From positions 124,001-188,000 of the forward strand of contig NW_024881972.1 in NCBI RefSeq assembly GCF_019059575.1: a stretch of DNA of 64,000 nucleotides, read 5' to 3'. A model generated the notes under the pieces. That model saw only the letters and a list, made by a program, of their open reading frames with translations. It ran no database searches and was not told the origin of the DNA. The stretch is from Amphibalanus amphitrite (taxonomy: Eukaryota; Arthropoda; Thecostraca; Balanomorpha; Balanidae). Below, piece by piece: positions 25,601-38,520 of this stretch. The position numbers and the translations under genes are program-made. Within the stretch, counting starts at the first letter, position 1; each line of letters starts with the position of its first letter.

Positions 25601-28600
25601 AGCAGCAACGCCGTTTCAACGCCTTTTCACACATTCTTTCCCACCTTTGGCGTCAGGTCGCGTCTTTTTCACCAGGTCGGCTCGCGTGGTCGCTGACAGG
25701 GCGGCTCTTGGCACCGCCGGAGCGACGGAACGGGACTAGTTAGACGTGAGGCGAAAACCCTCGATAACAGTGATAGACTTCTCGCGCTGAGCCACTAGTT
25801 GGAGACTCTGACGGTCGGGCCTGCGTGATGGGCGACACGGAACGCGGAAAATTCGAGGAATTCGCCGCCCGAGTGGCCCGCTCTGACGGAAAACAAGTCT
25901 ATTTGCGGAGATGCCGTAGCAATGCGGGCAGCGAAAATATAGACATCCGACGGAAACTGGCTTGCTATGATACGATAAAATGGCAGACATATGTCACACA
26001 AGAACCTGCTAAGTAGCATATTATATATTAATCATTGAAGGGAAAGATGATGACTGGCCTAATAACAGCAGCCAGACTGATAACTATCAGCCCAATAGTG
26101 AATAGGTATTAGTTAGCCTGGTTATAATCAACGTAAAACAGACCTTATATGACCAAACACTTGGGTGGTCAGACAAAAATCCTTCATTAGAACACAACAA
26201 TTAGTTCCGCTCTAAGAAACGACAGACTCTTGACGTTCATAGGATGAATTTAACAGCTACAAATCCTGGCATAGTTAACTAGGTATAGATAAATCAGACA
26301 GAAGACCCATAGAAGTCATGAAATAAGTTTAAAACCAACCTAATCCGGCGAAAAGTAATTCATTTATTATTAATAACCCAATGATTGTTAAACGTCACAG
26401 CTCTAGGTGTCAGCCGCGCCCATTAATCTGCCACCAAAGCCGTGTCAAAACCAATTTCATAGTGTTAGGCTGACACAGAGTCACGATATACGGTCGGCTC
26501 TAGATCACGACCGAGCGTTTGTGACGGCCGTGATTCACGCCACTGCCAAATCATCGACTTAGACCACGGCAGTCGGCCATTCTTCACGTCCCACAAACGA
26601 AATCAACCAAAGCCTCAGTCTGGGTCACAGTGACGGCCCAGTACCACAAGTGTCAAGGCCACGGCCTTCAGCCCGACTTCCGCAAACCCACCGAAAATGG
26701 CGCACTGTGCAACAGATTTCCGGGCCCTGCTAGTCAATAGCCATCAGGAGATCGACCACACAAGCCTGCAGGCACAACAGGCGACCGGTCTCACAGACTT
26801 CCGTCGCTCGTCGGCCGGTGGCGGGGCCGAAAATACAAATTAGACCACGGCGGCACCAATCCGGGAAGCACGCGCTGTACACACGCAAACCCGACAGAAA
26901 TGCACGCAAAGAGCACCCAGACAGCGCGCAAAACAAGAACAAGGTCGCGCGTGCGTCAGTGCCAACGAAGGGAGTCTCACATCACCGCCGCCAGGACCAG
27001 CTGTTTCGGGAACCGCGTGGTTAGACGCTGTGAAGAGAGCAACATGTGTCTCGAGGTCGTTCATCTTCGGCTCTCACGCGTCGCTAGTCGGGCCAATATG
27101 GATCGGCGCGTCGGCGGCGACAGAGGTCAGCTCGTCGGCAGAGCGGCTCCGAAGAAAGGCGGGGGGAGGGGGAGAGGAGGGGAGGTCGGCGCCCCGCGGC
27201 GACCACGGGGGAGCGGCGAACAATGAACGATACAACGGCCACTGAGCTCCGTATGGGAGAGAGAGCTGAGAGTAGAGATTGAAGGGGAGAGAAAAGGGAA
27301 AGGCAGACGGCGTGCTGGGCAGTGGGCATGGAACTATTGTGGAGGCTGGAGTTTGGATAACCACCTTTGTACGAACAAAATATGGTTAAGCAATACAATT
27401 CACTCAGTTTCCCAAAATATAAAAGTACTAAATGGGCTGATCTATTGAGACAAACAAAACAAAAACTCAGAAATTCAGCGAGGAAACCGTCACGACATAT
27501 CGGCGATGCATAGGAGTCATGCGGTGCAGTATACCCTCAGGCGTATGCGCTCTAATGCCATCTAGGGACAGAATTGGAAGTCCGGCGGTGCAGTATATCT
27601 TTAGGCGTCTTCCCTAACACCATCTAGGGACAAAATTGGAAGTCCGGCGGTGCAGTATATCTTCAGGCGTCTACCGTAACGCCATCTAGGAACAGGATTG
27701 GAAGTCCAGCGGCGCAGCATATCTTCAGGCGTCTACCCTAGCGCCATCTAGGAGCACGTTTAGCGTCCAGCGAAGCAGCACACCACCTTCAGTCACTGTC
27801 TGCCTCAGTAGCATCCCTAACCGACATTACAACGTGGATGGTGGCTGAGAATGGTCAGCCTCTGTGTCTGGGTACTAACGTCGGAAAGTCACAAGGAAGC
27901 GCGTCGATGATGAAGCATGTGAAAGAGCAGCTCAATTATTGACAGCAAATCGATTTTTCACATCGACTTGTCACTAGGCGACATGTATTTTTCATCAGAC
28001 ACTAATGTGAGAAAGCAGCTGAATAATGTTCTGTACACAGGTGGGTGCAAGGAAGTGCGAGTCGCTAGCCATTCCATTGGACAGTCACTCACCCCCAGAC
28101 CCCCATACAGAACACACACACAGGCAGACATACAGACGGACTACGTTGACCGACAGGTGGCCCCTCGGCCGACGGCGGCCGTGTGTGGCTCCGTCGGCCC
28201 GGCGACCCGCCCCCGTCCCAGTCCGTCGGCCGGGAGACGGCCGTCAACGGACCGGCGACTTGCAACAACAGCTAGCTCTGACCGCGCACAGCTGCCATGG
28301 CCGCGGCGGGGCGGGGGCGGGCGGCGGGGGCCCCGGCACGTACCCGGGTCCGTATCGGCCACAAACAAGTGCTGATCGTGCGCTTCAGGCGGTTCAGAGG
28401 CTCTGAGTAAGGCCGCTGGATCAGCGGCGGCGTGCGGCCGCATTGGCCGGAGCCCGGTACGGGGTCGTTCGTAATCTGATACCAGGTGGCCGACGGGGCC
28501 CTGATCTGAAGACGAGCCCCATAGATAAGGCGGGCACATCTGACCCAAACAGCCAAACGACCGCTTTTGAAACATCACTGACGGCCAGCCTTTTGGAAAA

Positions 28601-31600
28601 GATAGCTCGGATACCCACTGGAAATATCAAAGTGGACGAAATTCGGGCCGGAGGTCAATATTACTGCGGAAAGACTCCCTTATCCGCGCAATACTGCAGG
28701 ATACAGTTGACAGACAATATGGCGGAAATAACCAAGTCATCTCTCGAACTGCACTCAATAGAGCGGCACAATCCCGATGGCTCCATTACAAGGCTCGAAT
28801 CACACACCAAGGGCATACTCGGCCAGAATACCGTATCGAGCGAGCTATTCACCAGTTTACGGCGAGCCGTTACCCTGTAAATGAGCGACAAACCGGCCAC
28901 TAAATCCTGATGTACCGTCTCCCCATCCCTTCCCACCCAGCGTTACGCAACTAACGCCTTTTCTCATGAGACATCCACATCACGCTCTTCTAACAGTAAC
29001 TATCGTAATTACCACGACCGCTTCTATAAACAATCCCATATCAACTTATCCATAAACATGCTTTTCAAGAACCTGTGTGAGCCCAGCTCCTGTAGGCTGT
29101 ATCCAGCCACTGAGCGTGGTTGCCACAACAAGCGACCCCGTGTATCGCACCATTACACACACGCATACACACGCGGACGGCTCGGCGCTGTGCGCTTGGC
29201 GTCGGCAGTCAACGTCCGGTCAATACAGCCACGCGTCTCGGTGGCCGGCCGGTGGTACGACGTTCAAAGAAGCGATCTGTCACCCTAGTGGCGTCGGGAG
29301 CAGCTGGTGTCATGACAACGGGTGGCAACTCCGGCGTCACTGGGGCGCTGACTGATGACAGGTGACATAACAGATGACATGTGACAGGCGGGGAGGGTGA
29401 GCTGTCAGCAGACACGCTGAGACTCAGCGGGATGACAGCCGGATGTGACAGTGGACATGACAGCCGGCTGTGACAGAGGACATTAGAAGCGGATGCGATG
29501 GCGAACATGACTGGTTGTGACAGGAACACTGGAAGTCGGCAGGCGGCTCATTTCTAGGATATGCTCAGCCACAGACGGGTCCAATGCATCTAATGGAGCG
29601 TTTCTCGTAGCTGCACAACGTGCTGTTCTAGTAACTCGCCCAAAATATTGGACACGATTTAGGGTAAAGTCATGACATTTCCAAAACAGCCGGCACAGCT
29701 GCCAGCCTATAGGTCATCAAACTCTTTTCAGGGCGAAGGGCCACCACCGACTGTTACCAACACATCACCAACTGCAGTGTTCTCACTCGAAACCGACCAA
29801 CACCTGTGGTACTTCAGACCATTCCCAGGAACTGCCGTAAAACACACACACACGACGACGGAACTCGCTAACGAGAGCGCCATAGAGCAGTCGTAAATCT
29901 CGAATTGCAAAATAACGAGGTGACCGCCACATCGATTTCACATATAGCTTAACTGACGTTCCCAATTTGTAATGATCAGGAACAAAATGTCGATCAATAT
30001 CCATGGATAGTGCAGGTCACCTGGACCATCATCCTGTTCATTTTGCGAAGTGCATGCACAATTCCTCTTCCCGATCAGCTAAGCTGATTTTACGAGCCCA
30101 CTTTAGCTCTCTGCCATACAAATCCTCCGACACGCAACACGCACGGTGCAACGCACTTAACTCTTCCCCGCACTTCTAAGTAGAGTGTTTCAAAGCTCCT
30201 CGATAGACAGATAGGACAATGTCACGCAACCAGCTGGCCCATATGGACCGGGTCGATCCAGTAATCACTGGTCAGTGGTGTAATGCAGCGTGATTTAACA
30301 TCCGCGGTTGAACGGATGTGGTGAACTTCCGCCGGCGTGGGAGGTTGACCATACAACGGAAGGGCATGATATTACAAGGAGGGATAGAGAGTCGCAAGGA
30401 AGAACATGTCATAACAGCGATAGACGATAGGCCAGAGCCAGGGTACGAAGGGACAGAGGTGCCACGAGGGGTATGACTCATCGTAGTGCCCTCCCACTAG
30501 GCACGCGGTGATGATCGACCGCTGACCTCACACGCCCTCCCGTGCCCTGCAGGATGACGTCATTGAGGCAGGGCCAGTGAGTCAGACCCGGAGCTCCGCA
30601 GTCGACACCCAACATCACAAGAAATCGCCCTCCCCCGGGCCGCCTGTCTCGGCTACTGCGGCCGACAACGGTGCAAAGCAGAACCAGAGAGGATGGTGTA
30701 CAGTACAAGGTATCAACCCGGGGTTATCATGGATGACCTCAGCTAGCATATCACCAGTCTGGGCCCATTGGGCAGCGGGCAATCCTTCAAACAACAGGTG
30801 TCGAGACTTCTTTTTACCTCAAACATAAGACAGGTGCCCCGCTGGCATTCATCAAGTCACCCGGCAATGGTTTGACGTCATATGAGGCCTCTGACGTCAT
30901 AAAACCTTATATTGCGGGACGGATATTTCGAGGCACTGTGGGCGGTGTCCATATACATAGAAGCAGACGCTATGTCACCGCGGCATTAACCCCTGGGGAG
31001 CATTTGGATGTGCGGCATGAAAGCTGCCGCGGAGTTGGGGTAAATAAATGTGCCGTATAAATATCCACCGGGAACTGATGAAGCCACTGACACAGTACGA
31101 GGCTGTTGAAACAGGACATCGGCATGAACAGATAAGTGATCTATGTATACCAGTAAAAACGATAACCCATCAACGACAAATAGTCATACTCTTTGCTCGG
31201 TAAAAATGCAAACAAAGTTTCCACATTGATAGAGTGGTTTAGCGTAGCAGTAAAACTGCACCACGTTTCGAAAGAGCGTAACGGAAGTAACCACGTCACT
31301 GTGCTATATTTCGTAAGAGTACTGAGAAAGTCATCATATAACGTCAAGTCCCACCAACAAAACACATTGATTGATTGACCGCACTGCACAACTGCAAGCA
31401 GCATGATGCACGTGCAATTGCAACAAGACAGAAGTGGCAAAAACAGCAGTGTCGGCCCTGCAGCAATCTCAAGGGCCCGCCGGCGGCTACAAAGTTCAAG
31501 TGCCTGCAAGGGGCCGGGTGCATTTGTATTTGACAGCCGTTACGAGTCCCAGACGAGCTCGTGTTTGCCAGTCGGCTCCAATTTACCTTATTTACACCTG

Positions 31601-34600
31601 GCGCTGTGTGTCAGTATATCTGTCTGTTAAGCCAGTAACAGCAGGTGCAAACTGTTACCAAACGAGGCCGGCTGTTCCATTTTGTAAATGCATGAGCTCA
31701 CTTCACAGCTAGGAAGGACCGACTTCCTCAGTGGGAGTGAGCTGATTGAAAACGTCAAGCGGAGCGGGCGAGTGAGAAATTTACATACAGACCCGATACC
31801 AGAATATCCAACTGCATCAACTGACTATCTTTAATTTTTCCCCGCCCTCCTCCGCCTGTCTCATCGCCCTAGACGTGCCACGGACTACCTCCGCGACTCA
31901 CAAACTCGGTATGCCCACACCAAGCTGGCATGACTGCCAGGACCCACGTTCACGTGTTCAGGGGACATAGGACGCAGAGCGGCAGCCGTCAGCCGAATTG
32001 AGGCGTCCATTTGTCGCCATGATAGCACGAACACACGCAGTCGACGGGTCGGAGGGAGGGGCTCCGCATGCCAAACTCGGTCCGGGGGGGGGGGGGGGGG
32101 ACACTGCCTAGCGGTGACCCGTATGAGCCCCAGGAACGGGGGCTGGGGGTAGAGCGAGGTGTGCAGGTGCACGATGGACGGGTGAGGCGACATTTCGAGC
32201 GATGGTGTAATAGGGCAGAGGTCACAGAGCCCGTATGAGGTCTATGGAGCGACGTCAACAAAAGGCGTACAGTAAAGCGGGAGCCTAGAATGAACAAAGC
32301 GGAACGGGTAGAGTACGCTTCATCTCATGCAATTACAATGCAGACTTGGCAAGATCCAACTCAAGGAAGAACCAGGAGACTTGCAAAGTGTCGCAAGGCT
32401 AAGCCACTGGTAAAAGTACGTAATTATTTACAAATAAAACTATATATCAAGCTGGGATCCCCTCCGATCCTGCAGCAAATCGAACATCAATTAGTATCTA
32501 GCGCGACATCAATCAAAACCTAGTCAAGTAGTCAGGCAGTCACGCTGCGAATTCCAAGAGCCACAGCCCCCGTCACGGCCACAGTCACAGACGTCACGGC
32601 CAAATGTACCGTCACGTTCCGTCTCACGGCCACCGCTCGTGACGGCCCGCTGCCAGCTGCACCGATCGAATCGATTGTCGAGGCAGGTCGGCGGTGGCGC
32701 ATTACGATTTCAGTACCACATTCGCCCCACCGTTCGTAAGGCGGTCACCAACAAACTGGTGCAACATGCCGACCAACTGACGGTAGCGCGAGGCTCGTGC
32801 AGGGACAGCTACGGCTCGAATCGGAGATATAGCCAGTGTGGGGTCGAATTACAAGTGTGTACGAGTGTGTATGAGTGCATGTATCAAAGGATGGTTGAAA
32901 TAGGCCCATCTAAAGAAGCTAAAGCACTTAATAATCAATAATCATACCCAACTTTGATTCTGGTCACGTCTGGCATGAATTATGGGCTAATGAAACCAAG
33001 CGTATTCACAGTATACTTCAAGAGCACAAGAACTCTCCCATCAACTATCATCGTGTCTGCGGCCGGCGACACTCCCGGAGTTGTCTGTGGCCCTGCGGCA
33101 GTTGTCGTCCTCCCGTGCGGTGGGACATGACGGTGTGCCACTGTTTGCTATTCGCCAGTGTTTTCCTGTGATTGGACCCCACATTCTCCATCTAGTCAAT
33201 GCCTCATTTTCTTTACGTACGTTTCCCTCATCTTGGAAACTTGCTTCTGTCGTGCCGCTTCATAAGGCTGGTTCCCGTGACAGCGCTGTTAATTTTAGAC
33301 CTATATCAATTTTACCAGTGTTATCGAAAGTATGTGAAAAGGTGGTTTGCAATCAGCTCGCTTCTTATCTTGATACGACCTCTATTTTATCACCATCTCA
33401 GTATGCGTACCGCCGATATCACTCAACGGAAGATGCTCTCACCGACGCTGTCGAGTGGGTGACGCGCCGCGTCGACAGGGGTCACATTGTTGCCATCACG
33501 TCAGTGGACCTCAGTCGCGCCTTTGATAGTGTTGACCATGGTATTTTATTGTCCAAGTTGAGCTGGTACGGTGTTGACCCCGGGTGGTTCGCGAGTTACC
33601 TCGGTGGCCGGCGGCAGGTGGTGAGAGGCGGCTCCCTATCCCTTCCTATGTCCCATGGCGTTCCGCAGGGCTCCCTGGTCGGCCCAATCCTCTTCAGCAT
33701 CTTCACAAATGACCTACCTTCCTACCTTCCTCATGGACGGCTCATTTCCTATGCAGACGATACCCAACTCCTTGATTCCGCTCTTCCCACTGACTTACCT
33801 GTCCTTAAAAAACAACAGGAAGACACCTTGCTCGCTGTCCAGTCCTATTACACATCCAATTCCTTGAAAATGAATCCTAGTAAGACCACCCTGCTTCTTG
33901 TGGGTACTGGCCAGAACCTCAAGAAAACCTCATCCTTTTCCCTTACCATATCCGGTCACACACTACAACCATCCCCTTTTGTGAAGATGCTGGGAGTGAC
34001 GGTCGACTCAACCCTATCCTGGGAAAAGCACATTTCAAATGTTGTCAAAAAGTGCAATTCCATCCTTCTATGTTTGTATAAAACTCGTCATCATCTTACC
34101 CCCGAGACCCGTAAGCTCCTTATCCAGTGCCATGTTTTCCCCCACATCCTTTACTGCCTCTCCGTCTGGGGCGGGGCCGCTCGCTGTCATTTACATAAGG
34201 TGCAGAAGATCCTGAATTTTGGTGCTAGGGTCGTCTCCGGGGCGCCGGTTTCTGAACATATTTCACCGGTGTTGAGAGCCCTCGGCTGGCATGACATTGC
34301 TGATCTTGTCGTCCACCATGACTGCTCCACTGTGTTCAGGGCGCTGAGTGACCCCTGCGCTCCGGAGGCGATCCGCTCCCTATTCACTCGGCGAGCCGCT
34401 GTGTCGCAGCGCTCAACGCGGGCAACGTGTGCCGGTGTACTGGAGCTGCCGGCTTACCGGCTGTCTATGTCGCGCCGGGCCTTGTCGTACCGAGCGGCCT
34501 CGTCCTGGAATCGCCTGCCGCCTGCCACCACCGGCTCTCGAACTAGAGCGGAGTTTCTACGACTTTTAAACTCGACATGTGACTAGCGTTTTGGTATTTT

Positions 34601-37600
34601 AGTACAATGTGTATGCGTGTGTGTGCTTGTGTTTTATATGTTTTTACTATTGTCATTGACTAGAAGCTGACACTAATCCATCATTGGAATGCTTCGCTAA
34701 TACAATATACATATACATATACATATCGACTCAACATCAAGCGTCCCTAATGTGGCGAGCGTCCTCTGCACCGCCCACCGTCCGTTTCACAATCAGTGCC
34801 CGGGCGCCGGGGCCGATAACGTTGTCAGGGGCAGCGTCCGCGTCCCCGGGCGACGGGCGTCGCGACCACGCGGTGCCACTGTGGCAACAAGCCGACAACG
34901 AGCGGCGTGGTGGGGGCGGTGGGAGGAGGTGGGTGGGTGACGGTGGGAGAGTGGGTGGGGGAGGGGTGGCAGAGGATGTGGGGCTGAGGATGAAGAGCGA
35001 CAGGCAGAGGGTGGTACCGGTTGATGACGGATGGCCGAGAACGGAGGGCGGAGGCCGACAACAGCTGTGGTCGACAGCAGACAGCGAATAGGTCAGAGTA
35101 TGAGTCAATACAGTACCGGGGACGCAGCTCCGTATCAGCAACAGGCTAACAGAGTTGAGGATGTGGCAAAAGAGCAAAGCAGCAAACTAAGCCAGGCCAA
35201 TGTAATCAAAGTAGACTTAGAAGAACCGACACACGATGCAAAAAAAGCCAGCGCTTCAGGCGATAGCCAGCGAGAGCAGAGAGCAGAGAGCGGCGGACGC
35301 TGTTCAGATGAAAAACGGCAGCAGATAACTAGCGGAAATAAGCGAGTGGAGACGCGATAGAGCTGAATGGACTCCGCCTTCAGCTGTGAACGATAAGAGC
35401 CGGCGGCGACCCGTCCCGGGCGCACAGACAGGCGATGAGAGGGAGATCGGGACGGGCAGCAGCCGGGGAAGATGAACGCGGCCCAGGGGACGCTCAGAAG
35501 ATGAGTCGGGCTGATCTACGGCAGATTCCGCAGACGATACCTCTCGTAAAGAACGAACGCTCTCGGAGAACAAAGCCTCGAAGACAAACGAAAATCCAAT
35601 AATGTCTCAAATACGGAAGTAATGGCACGTCTAGCATCGCAAAGAATACAAAATGAATGAGCTGTCAATGTGCAATAACTGGAGACTGGTCTGCTATTAC
35701 AGTTTCAGCGATTGAGACGTAGGGACTATCCACTTCCTTTACCCTATCACATGCACCCCACCCCACGCCACGAACAACACCCCTAGCCAAGGCACCCATC
35801 GACTCACTTCTTTCCGTTCCACTCCAGTGTGCCCTCGAACTTGTTGAGGTTATTGTTGGGCGGCTCGCAGTTGATCTTGCCGTCGAACTTGCCCAGTAGC
35901 GTTTCATCCTGGCCGAGCTCGGCTGTGGCTGGTAGAGCCTGGCGACACTTGAGGTTCGTCTCACTGGCGGCAGAAAAAGGGGCACGGCAGTCAGCGAGTG
36001 CCAGCTTTACGGGGCGGCAAAACACTGAGAACAAGGGGGTACGCAACAGTCGCAGAAAAACGGTCGGGGCGCACAGGAGCGAAAACTGGGAAATGGATAA
36101 CCATTAACCTGCGTTGAAATAATTGCACGTTGGAGCAAAACTTCTGGATAATATGTAATACGATAATTCGTAATTCGTAATTCGTAACAATAATTCGTAA
36201 TGCACTGCCAAGAGTAACAAAAAAATGTTTCGATAGCGAAGAATACGTTTGAAGAAAAGATAATGAATAATTAAAAGAGGTTGCGGGTAAGTATCATTTA
36301 ATTCCCCTAGCTATTTCCTTCATGGGCCAACAATGACGAGCTCAAATGTTAACCAATTCTGACATCCAACAAGACGCATTCCATCACACTAATCATACGC
36401 GACCCAATATCCTGATGGCAGCATCTAGCAGCACACATTCTCCAATACACCCATCACCTAACATCAGGGGAGACACAAATAACTATCCGCTTTACGTAAC
36501 CACACGCGTGATGCACGGCCGATGGGAAGGCATCAGCTGACACAGCCGGGGCACAATGTGCACACCTGATTATCTAGGGCATACATTAGGCGCCCCGGCT
36601 GCGCTATTTTCCTAGAGCGAGGGCCACAAAAAGAGTGATGAGCAAAGACGCGCTGCTGGTGTGCGCGAATCGTTAATCGTTATTTTTTATATATAAGCAT
36701 CGTACATTTTCACAAGGGCTGTATGTAGATAGGCATAATGAGGTCAGGGCAGCGGAAAAGTCTCAAGGCAGGGCAGCGGGAAAGCCACTCCCTCTCAGGT
36801 TAAAGGTAGTGTGCCAGCTTTCCTGGACCGTATGGAGTTAATGGCCCAGATAAGGAGAACCGGATTTTTAGAACTTATCCATACCTTCAAAACTCATGGA
36901 AACGTCTTAAATTCTTCAAATTTTGAGTACCCCAGTGCGAAATTCGCCCCGACGGGTTGTCGGTCGTACCCCAACCACATTTCACACCACTATGAACAAT
37001 AAATGCACACACTGAAATCGCTATTACCGATATGCTCATCCAATCAAGTTTCGATAAACCCGTTCATCATCATCTCCTGCGGTTTCGAACACGCCTGTTA
37101 GGTGGTGCGGTAGACCGCGCCCAAAGCCAGGGCCCCGGTAACGTGAGGTAGCCGAGTCGGGGCAGCGTGCGCTGACCCAAGCCGGGGCCGCGCGTCCTCC
37201 CGGTGTCATGTGATAGCCCGGGGCTGCCCGCGGGGATGCGGTATACCGCGCCCAAAGCTGCGGCCCCGGCTTGGGTCAGCGCACGCTGCCCCGACTCGGC
37301 TACCTCACGTTACCGGGGCCCTGGCTTTGGGCGTGGCTTCTGCTCATACTTTGTGGTGCGGTGGTGGTGCGTCGGGCCGCGCGCTCTGACTTCGGCCAAG
37401 AAAAATGCGTCAGCTGATCACTGTCATTTCTGCCACTTGCGTGTGGTGAAATGGGGTCATAACTTAAGAGACGGCTTTTTCATATCAATTATTTTACATA
37501 AAATCATATTTCAAACCATAAATAATGTTCGACAGCCAAATAAAAGAAACAATACCAATACAGGCTTACAGTTTAAATTCGACATTGTGTTGTCTACGAT

Positions 37601-38431
37601 TAGACAGCTGATAACTCATTCCCGTACGTCGTAACTCTATAATGACCTTTGCTTATTGTCAAATGTGCGCCGCATTCGCGATTGTTGCCGACGCCTGTTT
37701 GCAGGTCAGCCCACTATAGTTGTTATACATATCGAAAAACCGATAAACTTTTAGGCGAAAAAGGCACTATTCCAGGCCCATTTTTGATTTTCTTTGCGAT
37801 ATTAGGTAAAAACAGAAGCTTCTTATCCTAGGAAAAATAAAATGGGAAATCTTTCAAAGGTGGCACACTACCTTTAAACTGTAGTTGAAGAATAAAACAA
37901 ATAGTGATTTTCTAAATTTGTGGCTTCAAAGCGAGGTGCCACATATTCTTCTGACAATTATCCAACCTCTATAAGAAACTCATGACAAGTACCCTTTATC
38001 ATCGACACATGTAAAGCCTCGACCACACAAGGACGCCATCCTGTGTTCCCACCCTTCTCCAGCTCCGGTCCTGCGTGACCTCAATGAGCGCAGATTGTTC
38101 CATCCCTGCCGTCCAATCGACCCGGCCCTCGGGGCTGGTGGTTAATGCCGGATCCGTGTGTCGGCTGGGTGTGGGCGGCGGAGGCGTAATTCCTCCTCTT
38201 TACGCCTAACCTGCCTCCTCCCACCACATCTACGGATCTCCTCCCATCCGCAGTACCTTTGATCACTCCCATCCTCCCTTTCTCACTCGCCCGTCTCGCC
38301 GAACAGTCTTGATAAAGCTTAGTTTAGATGAAGCTTGGAACCTCTCCCTCCCTCCCTTCGTCACCCTCACCCACGATCTCGATGTAGCCGACTACTCCTT
38401 CCATCCCCATTCCCCGTCTCTTACTCTCCCC

Positions 38432-38520
<89 letters not shown>

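Larger units (their letters stand above)
24050..35807 (-). other. Intron 5, 11.8 kb, the largest internal intron
   Basis: Contains GC-rich patches at about 26800-27230, 28140-28480 and 34790-35060, a 62-bp minisatellite at 27521-27775, a paired TGACGTCA at 30873-30899, a poly-G run near 32085-32100 and the antisense LINE at about 33050-34730. No exon is missing between exons 5 and 6: they join within one Lys codon. Confidence 0.75.

Noticed and set aside
27521-27775. Regular repeats that could suggest a CRISPR array
   Set aside because: The units are adjacent diverged minisatellite copies with no unique spacers, and the window is clearly eukaryotic.
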